A DNA stretch of 64,000 nt from Endobugula sp965214375 (GTDB lineage: Bacteria; Pseudomonadota; Gammaproteobacteria; Pseudomonadales; Cellvibrionaceae), in contig OZ243947.1 of assembly GCA_965214375.1 (NCBI GenBank), forward strand, positions 310,001 through 374,000, given 5' to 3'. A program made the translations under genes and the position numbers. The notes beneath the pieces were generated by a model that was not told where the DNA came from, did not search any database, and was given only the letters and a program-made list of their open reading frames with translations. Of this stretch, positions 7,524 through 17,795 are shown one piece after another (the stretch's first letter is position 1; every line of letters starts with the position of its first letter).

Positions 7524-10095
7524 ATGCAAGTTATAAAACCTAAACGTTTAGGTATTATTCACAAAACCTACCAAATAACAACGCATCACTTTGCGGTGGG
7601 CGCCTTGGCGTTTTTTCCTCTGGGAGAAGAAAACCCTAAACCGTTGGAAGAGTTTGATCAGTGGAAAAAGGTGATGAGACAGTTACCGTTGGGAATGGCT
7701 TTGGATATGGGCTTTGCTAAGCCACGTTCAGAGGTGTTGGCTTGTGCCAAGGGTTACTTTCATCAACACGGTTTGTTGTATAAATCGCAGGCGGCTTTAG
7801 AGCTTGGAGCCGCTAAGGCAAAAAATACGTATCCCCAGAAAGCAAAAAAACACGCCAGAATTTATTCGTGAATTATTACCCGTCGATATTATGGATAAAC
7901 GTCGTATTCGTTATAACGGTACCTATAACGACAAATGGGTGAAAACAGTACACCCCGGTTTGCCAGAAGATACCAATCCATTATTGTTGAACAGTGCGAT
8001 AGAAGAATTACAATTATTCTCCCCGATGCAAAAGTACCAGTATTTTCAGACGGGAGAAAAATACACATTGTATGATCTGCATCCAAAATATAAAGTGATA
8101 TCGGGATCTTTGCCGAATATCTCAGTGCGATTGTTTGCCAATATTGGCACCGCTGGTTTGCGTGTGGAAAGTGAGCATACAAACCTATCTTTTACCGAGA
8201 TGCCAACCCATCTTGAAACCGTATGGTTTTTCCCGGAAGAGGGCTTGGGTGTGGCTTTGTACCGGGGTGTGGCACAGTTTCAAGATAGTGATGGTCTTGA
8301 TGTTAAACAGCTGCTCATGGCTTATGAACGTGCTGAAGATTCACCACGTTCTATTGATTATTACCACAATGTTTTATCGCTACGTACCAACCCTGATACC
8401 GCACTGGCAAATTTATTTAATGAGTCGCAATTAATACCGGAAAAAACTCAGGAAGAAAAGCAACAACTACAAGCCGCTATTGAGCAAGAGCGATCTGAAA
8501 AAGAGAAAAAAATAGCCAGTTTACGCCAACACTATCAGCAAAAAGCCATGGATATTGTGAATAAAAACCTGCCAGAAAATTCACCCGGCTATGATGATAT
8601 TGCAGCAAATATTAACCATCCTGCCGATGAGCAGCCAGCTTACGAATTACCGGAGATACCCGCAGCCGTATTGGAATCTGGTGATTTTGATTTAACTGAA
8701 TTTTTACAAAAAGCAGATAAATTACAAGAGCAGCTAAATGCTGAAATGCAAGCAAAGCAGGCAGAGATGGAAGCCTTGGCGGATTCCTATGCTGAACAAT
8801 ATAAAGATGATGTTCCAGTACTTGAGGAAACCTTGGAACAGATTCAACAGCGTATTGCTAATCCGGTATTTTGTGAAGCTAAAGAACTAAAAGCGCGTAA
8901 CTCGAAAAAAAATTCCGCGGCCATCGCTATGAACACCAGTATAAGGCAGCTACCATCACAAGCCGTTAAAGAGCTGGCCGAAGAGCATGATACAGATGTG
9001 GATAAGCTTTCTGAAAACATGTCAGAGGCTTATGATGTTTTAATGGCATCTCAGAAGCAGGCACGTTTGGCTTCTTCGGTATTAACGCGTCAATATCAAT
9101 TAAGCGATGAGCAACAGCAATACGCACGTCAATGGGTGGAAGACTTGATCGCATCCGAAGAGCTGCTTGCGGGTCGAGATTTTTCCGGAATTGATTTATC
9201 AGGCATTGATTTTTCTGGTCAAGACATGCGCGATATTATGCTGGAAGCTTGTGATTTGAGTCATTGCACCTTTAATGCTTGTCGCTTGGATGGTGCTACA
9301 TTAGTCGCGGCCAATATCGACGGTGCCTGTTTTTTGAGCTGTTCATTTGTTAAAGCTAACCTGAGTCGTGTTAAAGGTACCAAAGCTTCATTTGATTCTG
9401 CAATTTTTAAAAATAGTTTTTTAATTGAAGCGGAAGTCGAAAATTCTGATTTCTCTCACTGTCACATTGAACACCTTGTTGCGACAGATGCCCATTTTAT
9501 AAAATCCAGATTTACATCAGCTACGGTCACTCAATCGCAATTTCTACAGGCTGATTTAAGTTTTACGGATTGGTCGTTAGCACAAATATAAGCCTGTCTT
9601 TTTTTGCAGGCCACCATGCCGCAATCGTATTGGCAAGAGTCCGCATTAACGCGCTGTATGTTAATTGATATTAAGGCCGAGCGTATTAACTTTAAAAGAG
9701 CCGTGCTGGATAGAGTTCAGTTTAGTAATGTGGTTGATCTACCATCCGCTAATTTTGCTTATGCCACCTGCCTAACCTGTGGGTTTCGAGGTGTCAATAT
9801 GGAAAAATTATATGCGCCTCATGCTATTTTTAAAGAGTGTGATTTTGGTGAAACGCAGATGAATTATGCTCATGCTAATGATGCTATTTTTAAACGTAGC
9901 TTAATGACCTTGGCGCAGTGTGAGGGTGGGAGTTTCCACCGAGTACTTTTCAATGAGGCCCAGTTAAGAAAAGTGAATTTTACTGCAGTATAATTTGATG
10001 ATTCAGAATTTTTTAATTGTACTTTGGAGAAAAATATCATCGATAAAAAGATCAACAAGATGGTGTCGGTTAAACCACAGCCAGCCTTAGTTTAG
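7524..10095 (+). pseudogene. DUF2169 / coiled-coil / pentapeptide-repeat T6SS accessory protein, broken
   Basis: The first frame (7524-7871) is a DUF2169 N-terminus (KRLGIIHKTY, GALAFFPLGEE, GFAKPRSEVL). The C-terminal DUF2169 signature (RYNGTYNDKWVKTVHPGLP) appears in the +1-shifted frame that is open from 7804. About 100 or more residues normally found between these blocks are missing, so an internal deletion with frameshift near 7800-7865 is likely. A Glu/Gln/Lys-rich coiled coil follows (about 8440-9150). Then come pentapeptide repeats of the A(D/N)LSxx type, cut by TAA at 9589-9591 and TAA at 9991-9993 with frame preserved, and a true end at TAG 10093-10095. DUF2169 proteins accompany VgrG/DUF4150 modules and are thought to help load effectors. 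This copy is very probably non-functional. Confidence 0.8.
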
Positions 10096-10124
10096 GCTAA
10101 TAAAAATATTTTGAGGAAAGAATA

Positions 10125-11189
10125 ATGACAGTTGATGATATTAAAGACTTAATTGCTCAGGGAATGCCATTGAGGAAATTGAAGCTCTCCGGTATGGATT
10201 TTTCAGGTGAGGATTTGGCTGGTGCCATTTTTCTAGATTGTACGATGGATAATTGCCATTTTCAGAACACAAATCTTGAGCGTGCCGTGTTTACGCAATG
10301 TATTCTAGATGGTTCACATTGGCAAGAGGCTAATTTATTACAGGCCAACTTTGTTGAATGTCAAATGAATAAAGTGGTTTTTGCGGGAACCTGCGAAGCG
10401 ATGACATTCTGTAATAATGCTATGCAAGACAGTCTATGGCAGCAGGTTACTTGTGATAAAGTTACTATGACTGGTTGTAACTTTGTAGGGGCAGACTTTA
10501 AAGAAAACACGTTTGATACCTATACGTTAATGGAATGTTCTCTAGGTAATGTGAAGTTGTTATCTTGCCAGTTTCATAATGTTTCTTGGGTTAATGCGGA
10601 TTTTTCTTCGGCTGAGATTAAAAGTTGCTCTTTCGATCAGGTGTTATTACTCGACAGCCAGTTTAGTAAATATAATTTTGATGACACTATATTTACCCGT
10701 TGCACCTGTACTGGCAGTGTATTTGATCAGTGCTCATTTAAATGGGCGAACCTTATTGAAAGTAATTTTTCTAAGTGCCAGATAAAACAATGTGTTTTGA
10801 ATGATACACAATTACAGCGCAGCTTGTTTATTGAAGCTAATATTGAAGAAAGCTTTTTTGATGCGGCGATAATGGAAAGTTGTAACTTCCAAGAAGCAAT
10901 ATTAGCCTTCGTCTCCTTTAAAAAGTCTACTATGGAAAATGCTTGGTTAAAATCATTAACGGCAACAAAGGTTAATTTTTCTGACACTATTATGGATGGT
11001 GCCAGTTTATTTTATGCGGTTTTAGAAAAGTGTGCCTTTAAAAATTCTTCCCTAAAGGGCGCCATGATTCACGGTATGCAGGAGTCATCTTGCAATTGGG
11101 ATGGTGCAAATAAAAAAGGCATTATTACTGAGTGTCCTGATCAAACAAAAATTGATAAAAAATTACAAGAAAGAGGGATAGCATTATGA
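10125..11189 (+). CDS. Pentapeptide-repeat protein of the VgrG/DUF4150 module
   Basis: An intact 354-residue protein with AGGAAAG before its ATG. After about 25 residues (LIAQGMPLRKLKLSGMDFSG) nearly the whole length is pentapeptide repeats with Phe/Leu/Cys at the centre (SGEDLAGAIFLDCTMDNCHF and so on), predicting a right-handed quadrilateral beta-helix. Cys is unusually frequent at repeat positions. It follows the broken DUF2169/pentapeptide gene and overlaps the next gene by ATGA (11186-11189), so they are translationally coupled. In such modules pentapeptide proteins are presumed structural or adaptor partners of the spike. A specific role for this one is not shown. Confidence 0.75.
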   Translation: MTVDDIKDLIAQGMPLRKLKLSGMDFSGEDLAGAIFLDCTMDNCHFQNTNLERAVFTQCILDGSHWQEANLLQANFVECQMNKVVFAGTCEAMTFCNNAMQDSLWQQVTCDKVTMTGCNFVGADFKENTFDTYTLMECSLGNVKLLSCQFHNVSWVNADFSSAEIKSCSFDQVLLLDSQFSKYNFDDTIFTRCTCTGSVFDQCSFKWANLIESNFSKCQIKQCVLNDTQLQRSLFIEANIEESFFDAAIMESCNFQEAILAFVSFKKSTMENAWLKSLTATKVNFSDTIMDGASLFYAVLEKCAFKNSSLKGAMIHGMQESSCNWDGANKKGIITECPDQTKIDKKLQERGIAL

Positions 11190-11737
11190 ATGCGAAAGTT
11201 CAACCTGTCGCGTTTGAAAAACATAGCGCATTACCATTGGTGTCCGGTTTTAGTGCATGTCTACAGGACATTGAGTGCCTGAATGGTCGCACGGTATACC
11301 ATGTAAAAGGACACCACAGCGATCATTTATTGGCATACGCGGCAGAAAGTTTACTCATGATGCCTGAAGCAGGTGATCTTATACTGTGCGGGATGTCCGA
11401 AGAATAGTTATTTATTACTCAGGTATTACAACGACATCAACCAACAGATAGTTTACGTATTGTTTCTCCTAGGCCTATAGATTGGGTAGCCCCCAGTATT
11501 CGTTTTAAAGCATTACAGGAAATGGAATTATTATCGGTTAACCGTCTAACGATTGCCGCCGGTGATATTATCAATCACGCAACAAAAACGTTAGTGCAGA
11601 AAGCACACACAGCATTGAAAAAAGTACAGAATTTTTCATTGGATGCCAAGGGTTTGTTGAAAATGAATAGGCGCCAACAAGTGATTACGGCAGAAGAAGA
11701 TTTACGTATGGATGCTAAGCGCATTAATATGGGGTGA
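11186..11737 (+). pseudogene. DUF3540 T6SS accessory protein with in-frame TAG
   Basis: The frame starts at the ATGA overlap with the pentapeptide gene. Residues about 40-72 read YAAESLLMMPEAGDLILCGM, a match to the start of DUF3540 (a cysteine or leucine-rich segment, P-x-x-GD-x-V/I-L). The frame then hits TAG at 11405-11407 and continues unshifted with LFITQVLQR, and later LRIVSPRPIDWVAPSIRFKA and AKRINMG, the expected remainder of the family. The total would be 183 residues. A GAG to TAG change is the simplest explanation, since the run SEE-stop-LF suggests a third Glu. It lies 3 bases before the DUF4150 gene. Confidence 0.78.
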
Positions 11738-11740
11738 GAT

Positions 11741-12139
11741 ATGTTTGCGAATACACAAAGCTATGCATTAAATTTGGGTTTTCCTGACGTTTGTAAAACG
11801 CCTGTTGGGCTAGTCGTTACCCCCATACCTTACCCGAACATGTCGTATACCAGTACGGCGATTCCTAATATTTTTAATCAGTTTATTACCTGCATGCCAA
11901 GTCATAACTTGATGACGACGGTGCCGACGTCTAATGGTAATGAAGCGGGAGTATTACTCGGTGTGGTGTCCAGTTTGATTATGGGTCCGACGTTACACCT
12001 ACTGGGAAGTTTTAAAGTGTTTAGAACCATTATGCCAGCAACCAAAATGTTATCAATGTCCGGGCAAAATGGTATGGCATTGAATATTCCTGGAACAACA
12101 TTAAGCCCGTCACAGGTAAAAGTGCTATATTTGACTTAA
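11741..12139 (+). CDS. DUF4150 PAAR-like T6SS spike-tip protein
   Basis: An intact 132-residue protein with GGGGTGAG before its start. It has the DUF4150 hallmarks: FPDVCKTPVGLVVTPIPYPN near residue 14, an EAGVLLGVVSSLIMGPT segment, and a final SPSQVKVLYL. DUF4150 proteins act like PAAR tips, capping the VgrG spike and carrying toxins. Here the protein ends right after the fold, with no toxin extension, so an effector would have to bind non-covalently. No toxin gene follows on the same strand; the next gene is convergent and overlaps by 4 bases. Confidence 0.82.
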   Translation: MFANTQSYALNLGFPDVCKTPVGLVVTPIPYPNMSYTSTAIPNIFNQFITCMPSHNLMTTVPTSNGNEAGVLLGVVSSLIMGPTLHLLGSFKVFRTIMPATKMLSMSGQNGMALNIPGTTLSPSQVKVLYLT

Positions 12140-12747
12140 AAACTTAAATCAAATTCCAAACTGGTTTCAGCGGTGCCTTCAAGCGAGTGACCGTAAACAG
12201 CAGGTAAGCGAGTTTGCTTTTTGATGGGTTTTTCATGAGTAAAGCTAACATCAATGTCGGAAGCACTTTTAGCCAAAGGAGCAGAATGGTTTTTAGTTTT
12301 TTCAGCGCGTTTATGCCCGGTATATTCGTAATGATTGGAGTCGTAATTGGCCGCGACGTTAATTGTTTCGGACGCTGCATCACTATTTAAATAGGCGCGC
12401 GTTTTTGTGCCGGGCAGTGCATCACGTCGTGTGGGTGATTGGTTAGGGCTAACACCATCAAAATATTGTTGTTGATCATCATTGAGTTGATGATAGATTA
12501 CCGTTGACTCGCGGCGGTTATAGTAATTATCACTGGCTGATTGTTGCAGTTGTCCTGCCGGACGAGTGTTGATACCGATTTCATCAAGGGAGCGGATGCG
12601 CACTTCAGCCATTGAGGGTGTATAGTCACCATAAGATTTTGCCAATTGATAAGGTACGGAGGGACTAAATAGCTGCTTTTGATCATCACGAACGACGCGA
12701 GCCATTTGGGCATAATTACGTAAAGGTGGTGGAGTTTTAGCTGACAT
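12136..12747 (-). CDS. Polar protein of unknown function at edge of T6SS module
   Basis: A 203-residue protein with no recognisable domain, signal peptide or membrane span. It is hydrophilic and probably largely disordered, with a Pro-rich start (MSAKTPPPLRNYAQMARVV), an Arg/Asn/Gln-rich middle and a basic then acidic end. It converges on the DUF4150 gene, overlapping by 4 bases, and lies 15 bases after the SPOR-like gene on the same strand, so it may be co-transcribed with that gene. It may mark the boundary of the T6SS island. I do not propose a function. Confidence 0.5.
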   Translation of the reverse strand: MSAKTPPPLRNYAQMARVVRDDQKQLFSPSVPYQLAKSYGDYTPSMAEVRIRSLDEIGINTRPAGQLQQSASDNYYNRRESTVIYHQLNDDQQQYFDGVSPNQSPTRRDALPGTKTRAYLNSDAASETINVAANYDSNHYEYTGHKRAEKTKNHSAPLAKSASDIDVSFTHEKPIKKQTRLPAVYGHSLEGTAETSLEFDLSF

Positions 12748-12762
12748 GGCTATGTTTATACG

Positions 12763-13230
12763 CTATTTTTCCAAGGGCGGCAATGACCAGTTTATAGATT
12801 GACCATATATTCTCTGTTCTTTTAACAATTTTTGATAACGGTTCAGTTCCTCCCTGCTTAAAAAGGGACCTAAGCCTAAAATATACCATTGGCGCTCTGT
12901 ATCTTGTGCCTTGAAAATAGTGGGTGTCAGTGAAATAGATAAGCCATGAATGGCTGAGTTTTTTGCACCCAATTTGGCACTCTTTAGTGTGCTATATAAC
13001 CCTAACTGAATGCCTATTAATGGTTCTTCTGCGTTTTCGTCTACCAAGACGTGTTGTGAATATTTAAGAAAATTTATATTGATAGGTTTATCCAAGGTGT
13101 CTTCGCGATAGATAATGGGGTGTGTTGTGGTAGCTTGTACGGTGACGTCGGTGTTGTCAGGTAGGTACAGAGTCAACCCTGTACCTATCCCCAATAAAGC
13201 AATAATCAATCAGAGAAGGTTTTTAATCAT
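12763..13230 (-). CDS. SPOR-like single-span membrane protein with in-frame TGA at codon 7
   Basis: The natural start looks like ATG 13228-13230 (MIKNLL), but codon 7 is TGA (13210-13212). The frame then continues from a TTG (13207-13209) as LIIALLGIGTGLTLYLP, a complete transmembrane helix. The exported part ends in a SPOR-like segment (residues about 65-140): GIQLGLYSTLKSAKLGAKNS, a central strand, and RQWYILGLGPFLSREELNRY. SPOR domains bind denuded septal peptidoglycan. Translation from the TTG would give a near-normal 148-residue protein, so the mutation may be tolerated. It starts 3 bases after the end of cysH. Family call moderate. Confidence 0.5.
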
Positions 13231-13233
13231 TAA

Positions 13234-13872
13234 TTAGGATTTGCCAACATGCAGACCACACTCTCGGTTTTTAAGGACTTTAGTTGGGTCATGGTAGTCT
13301 TCTTCAATGGGTAAATCATGTTCAACTAAATATTCCTCCAAATCCAGCTCTGACCAATAAAATAGCGGAGCGACTTTTATAACACCCGTTGTCATATCTT
13401 TCGAGACAATATCCAGAGAATCCCTAAACGGTGTTTGCTCTTTACGAATGGCCGTTAGCCATACTTCTGGTTGAAATTCCTGCATGGCGCGTGAAAAAGG
13501 CTCGAGTTTGACTTCACGTGTAAATTTATCGTGAGCCTCTTCATCATCAATACTGGGAATGCCCCCATAAACCGTCTCGCGGCGTTTTGCCGTTACCTTT
13601 GGCGTGTAGTAATGCATGTTCAGGTGCAAGCGATTGATTAAATTTTCAGCAAAACGGTAGGTGGCTTCTGTGTTATAGCCATGATCGACAGAAATCACCG
13701 GAATATCTTGTTGTTGTTTTGTACTCATGTGCAAAATAGCCGCTTCATGAGGGCCAAAATTGGTGGTTACAATCGTTGTTTTATTAAGGGAAAGCGCCCA
13801 ACTGATAATTTCATCAGGGGATTGGTTGCGCAGTTGTTGATTAATATCATCAAAATTTAACGTGTCAGCCAT
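13234..13872 (-). CDS. cysH: Phosphoadenylyl-sulfate (PAPS) reductase
   Basis: CysH reduces activated sulfate to sulfite with thioredoxin. The protein has the PP-loop-like start (TTNFGPHEAAIL, residues 36-47), the AIRKEQTPFR motif and the catalytic C-terminal ECGLH with C205. C205 is the only cysteine, so the cysteine pairs that hold the 4Fe-4S cluster of APS reductases are absent and PAPS is the expected substrate. ATG 13872 is chosen as start, giving 212 residues; a GTG at 13884 would add four. Length is slightly short of the 240-residue E. coli enzyme. Confidence 0.85.
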   Translation of the reverse strand: MADTLNFDDINQQLRNQSPDEIISWALSLNKTTIVTTNFGPHEAAILHMSTKQQQDIPVISVDHGYNTEATYRFAENLINRLHLNMHYYTPKVTAKRRETVYGGIPSIDDEEAHDKFTREVKLEPFSRAMQEFQPEVWLTAIRKEQTPFRDSLDIVSKDMTTGVIKVAPLFYWSELDLEEYLVEHDLPIEEDYHDPTKVLKNRECGLHVGKS

Positions 13873-14076
13873 ATTCTTTATCACAGTATTCTTTATTTCA
13901 GTTAATGGATACTAACTTCAATAATATGAGGGCAGGGGTTATAAAATACAATGATGAATTAAGCTCAATTCGTCGCTTGTTTCACAGCTTGGTAATAAAC
14001 CCCTTAAAAAAGAAGGTTTTTTATTATGCCTTTGTTACTATGAAGATATTGACTGCTTGGTGTTAACAAAATACAG

Positions 14077-14541
14077 ATGATTATGGACTTTGAACAAATC
14101 TCAGCCAAATGGATGCGCCGCCTCATCCACTTTTGGCCGCCACTATGGTTTACAGGCATCCACTTTGACTTTATCGCAGACAACTTTAGACAAGTGGATG
14201 TTTCTATGCCCCTGCGTTCTTACAATAAAAATATTATTGGTATTCAGTATGGCGGCAACTTATTTAGTATGACTGATCCTTGTTATATGTTGATGCTGAT
14301 GAGAAATATGGGCAGCGGTTACCATGTGATTGACCAATCGGTCACTATTCAGTTTATTAAGCCAGGTCGTAGTAAAGTCTATGCTTCTTGCCGACTTACT
14401 GACGACGATGTAGATGATATTATGAATCATACCGCATCTGGTGAAACATACTTCAAAACATTCCTTATTGACGTTCTTGATAGTGACAATGAGCAGGTTG
14501 CTAGTATTGAACGTGTGGTGTATATCCGTAAAAAACAATAA
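14077..14541 (+). CDS. DUF4442 hotdog-fold thioesterase-like protein
   Basis: A 154-residue protein of the DUF4442 (YiiD C-terminal-like) hotdog family: NIIGIQYGGNLFSMTDPCYM is the helix region at residues 50-70, followed by strands VIDQSVTIQFIKPGRSKVYA. Hotdog proteins of this group are predicted acyl-CoA thioesterases, but the substrate is unknown. No signal peptide. A second ATG at 14083 is equally possible as start. It stands alone between cysH (divergent) and the adhesin pseudogene. Confidence 0.75.
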   Translation: MIMDFEQISAKWMRRLIHFWPPLWFTGIHFDFIADNFRQVDVSMPLRSYNKNIIGIQYGGNLFSMTDPCYMLMLMRNMGSGYHVIDQSVTIQFIKPGRSKVYASCRLTDDDVDDIMNHTASGETYFKTFLIDVLDSDNEQVASIERVVYIRKKQ

Positions 14542-14651
14542 AGTCATTTCCGGATTAACGGTATAAATTTTCGATAGTCGTCCTAGTTTATTGGCTATTT
14601 GCAATGTAAATTGATAACAAATTTACACTGAATATGGAAAAAGGTGCTTTT

Positions 14652-16205
14652 ATGAATGATACTACAATTGATAAAGTTACTATTACTCAAGGAAAAAACG
14701 AGACTACCACTCCTTTAGAAAATGCACAGATCACTATTGCTCCGAGCTTAGAGCTGCCTAAAGAACCCGATATTTTAGATGAAAATTCATCGACCTCTGT
14801 GCCTGTTCATCAAGCTTTTGTGGTTGATATTTCCTCGGAAGATGATGAATCCGACATTGTGCAAGTCATTAATGAACAAAAACCTGCGGCATTCGGTGAT
14901 AGCGACGATTTTATATACCGACAAGAGGCGCAAAATTCTACATCACTTTTAATTGAGCGCAACGGTTTAGAAGTAATCCCCGAGCTCAGCACCGCTAGCC
15001 CAGAAGAAAGTGAACAGATAAACACACGAAATGTTGATATAGAATACAATGCTAATAACGCCACTAATAATATTAGTCTTGATATTTCTGAACTTGAGAC
15101 TGTAAAAGACAAAAACATAGATAAAGAAACAGATACGAAACCCATAGCGAATGCTGATTCGGCCAGTATTACCGAGGATGCAGCCTCTAATAAAGTTTCT
15201 GGAAATGTTATAGCTAATGATAGCGGCGGTGATGATGCACCTTTTGTGGTTTCTGCCATTAGTTTTGGAGGTGGTCAAACGGTAGGAACTGCTTTTAATA
15301 GCACATACGGAACATTGCTAATAAACGCAGATGGCACTTATAGTTACACATTGGATAATACCAACATTTCAGTTCAAGACTTATTGGCATCTGCCGGAGA
15401 TACGCTGGTAGAAACGTTTACTTATACATTACAAGATGCCGATGGCGACAATAGTACCAGCACATTAACACTTACCATCCATGGTGATTCTGATCGCGCC
15501 ATTGAGCGGTCGACAGGAACCCGAATTATCAATACAACTACGTCCGATGATGAGGCTGTTTTTATTAATAATTTGGATACTGATAATAACAATAAAAACC
15601 TTGAGTTTTGGAGTAATGGCGGAAATGAAGGAAATGTAGATTTGGATACAGGATATCAGTCCTCTTAGGTTTCCGGATGAGCTGACAAAGTAGTTATTAA
15701 ATATGAAAATTTTACCGCTAATGGATTGGAAGCAAATAATTCTTCGGTGGATGGTTCATACAGCGTTCGATTAAATGATTTTGTCGTGGGTGATACTTCT
15801 GCTAATCCAGATGCGGATATATTGGATATATCCGATTTACTGCGTGGAGCTATTAATGCGGCAGGTGACCCGGGTAACGTGTTGAGTGATGGCGAACTGA
15901 CAGCCGCAGAAGTGACGTCCTTTTTCCATTTTGTTGATCATCCATTTGCTGCTCAAGGTAACAGCTATATGATGATTGATTTACAAGGTGGTTTTAATGA
16001 TACTACTCGAGCAGCATTACCGGGTGCTGCTGGTTGGGGGGCAATTGATGGTCTGTCTGATCTGGTTGTTCGTGTTCGCAATGGTGCAGGTACTAATCAG
16101 GATTTTTCACAAGTGGGCGATATGAGTCCTTTTTCCACAACTGATGCAGGAACACAAGCAATGTTAGAAAATTTGATTAATCTGGGTTTTTTGGAGATTA
16201 ATTAA
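14652..16205 (+). pseudogene. Type I-secreted VCBS-repeat adhesin, interrupted by TAG and TGA
   Basis: ATG 14652 has AAGGTG in front. An acidic N-terminal 160 residues leads to one VCBS/cadherin-like repeat (SASITEDAASNKVSGNVIAN to DGTYSYTLDN to ETFTYTLQDADGD to STLTLTIHG). The C-terminal part (DADILDISDLLRG) is typical of the RTX/T1SS C-terminal secretion region. Between them the same frame has TAG at 15666-15668 and TGA at 15678-15680 without any frameshift. Only one VCBS repeat remains where such adhesins usually have many, so repeats may have been lost. Without readthrough the secretion signal is not made, so the protein could not be exported. Confidence 0.78.
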
Positions 16206-16226
16206 GCCTGATAAAGGTGAAGTTAG

Positions 16227-17795
16227 CTATAAACTTTCTATATTCTCTAAACACCATTTTGCACGCTGTAGCGTAGATTGTTGCTTGTCTTCACTTTGCT
16301 TATCCCAAGTACGATAGATCATTCCAATACGTGGATTTTTTTCAAAACGTTCACGGTGGCGTGTCATAAAATCCCAGTACAGACTATTGGCTGGGCAAGC
16401 ATCTGGCGTGTCTTTTTTACTGACGTTGTAATAACAATCTTTGCAATAATCACTCATCTTATTGATATAGTTACCGCTTGCGGCATACGGCTTTGTCGCC
16501 ACAATGCCGCCATCGGCAAATTGGCTCATGCCGCGAGTGTTAGGCATTTCAACCCACTCAATGGCGTCTAGATAGATACCAAGATACCATTCATCGACCT
16601 GATCAATATTAATCCCGCTAATCAGGCAAAAATTACCGGTTACCATCAATCGCTGTATGTGATGTGCATAGGCATACTCTAATGATTGGGTAATGGTCTG
16701 ATGCATACAATTCATACGGGTGTCACCCGTCCAAAAATACTGTGGCAATGGTGTCGTGGTGGCTAGTGCATTCTTATGCGCATATTCCGGCATATTGCAC
16801 CAGTAAACACCACGAATATATTCACGCCAACCGAGGATTTGACGAACGAATCCTTCAATTTGGGGTAGGGTAATTGCCCCTTTGCTGTGTCTATAGGCGG
16901 CAACGGCCGTATTGATGACATGTAGAGGGTGTAGCATTTTAGTGTTTAATGAAAAAGACAATCGTGAATGATACAAGCTCCATTTGTGCGGAGAGTTGGC
17001 GGTCATTGCATCCTGAAAAGTACCAAACAAAGGCAAGCAATACTGACAAAAGTAGTCCAATAGCTGTTGTGATTCTTGGCGTGTTGTTGGCCAAGTTAGG
17101 GGGTCCTTCACTGTGCCAAAGTAGTCGACCTTATGTTTTTTAAGGCGTTGCAGAATAGTATCAACTGAACGAGTAAACAGTAATGGTTCAGGAATATTGT
17201 CAATATTGGTGGGTTTGAGTTTTTTACGATTATCTGCATCATAATTCCATTGACCGCCTTCAGGTCCATTGTTATCCATTAAAATCGCAAAACGTTGACG
17301 CATTTTACGGTAAAAAAATTCCATTTTATGATGTTTACCTTTAGTAAAGTAGTTGGCGATATCGGCGTAAGGTAATAAAAAATGCTCGCTGTCTATACCA
17401 TTAATCGTTATATTTTTAGGTAGCTTTATATCTACAAACTGTTGATACAATCGATATTCATCCGGTTGTTGGTACTCAACATTAGCAATGGTAAAACGTG
17501 TACAAATGGAGACCAATAGCTCATTAAGAGTATTAAAATGATGATCATCCAGTGTTAAATGCAACACATGATGTCCCGCTTGCTGTAACGCTTGTGCAAA
17601 GTTTTCCATTGCGGCAAAAAATGCACAGAGCTTTTGAATGTGGTGCTTCACATACTGGGTTTCCTGTGGCATCTCAGCAATCAAATACAGTACGGTATCC
17701 TCTTTTTTTGTGTACCAAGAGTGCTCGGCGTTGAGTTGGTCGCCGAGAATAACCCGCAATGTTGTGTACATTGCTTTTAGTGATTTGTTTTTCAT
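16227..17795 (-). CDS. Fe-S photolyase-related protein (DPRP / FeS-BCP family)
   Basis: A 522-residue flavoprotein of the cryptochrome/photolyase-related group (VILGDQLNAEHSW at the N-terminus, QILGWREYIRGVYW, MRQRF). Four cysteines expected to hold a 4Fe-4S cluster are present: one in VYWCNMPEY, two in YCKDC and one in DACPAN. Relatives repair (6-4) photoproducts. ATG 17795 is chosen as start because it overlaps the DUF2256 stop as ATGA; an upstream in-frame extension to 17912 lies inside the DUF2256 gene. It is the last gene of the photolyase operon. Confidence 0.85.
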   Translation of the reverse strand: MKNKSLKAMYTTLRVILGDQLNAEHSWYTKKEDTVLYLIAEMPQETQYVKHHIQKLCAFFAAMENFAQALQQAGHHVLHLTLDDHHFNTLNELLVSICTRFTIANVEYQQPDEYRLYQQFVDIKLPKNITINGIDSEHFLLPYADIANYFTKGKHHKMEFFYRKMRQRFAILMDNNGPEGGQWNYDADNRKKLKPTNIDNIPEPLLFTRSVDTILQRLKKHKVDYFGTVKDPLTWPTTRQESQQLLDYFCQYCLPLFGTFQDAMTANSPHKWSLYHSRLSFSLNTKMLHPLHVINTAVAAYRHSKGAITLPQIEGFVRQILGWREYIRGVYWCNMPEYAHKNALATTTPLPQYFWTGDTRMNCMHQTITQSLEYAYAHHIQRLMVTGNFCLISGINIDQVDEWYLGIYLDAIEWVEMPNTRGMSQFADGGIVATKPYAASGNYINKMSDYCKDCYYNVSKKDTPDACPANSLYWDFMTRHRERFEKNPRIGMIYRTWDKQSEDKQQSTLQRAKWCLENIESL

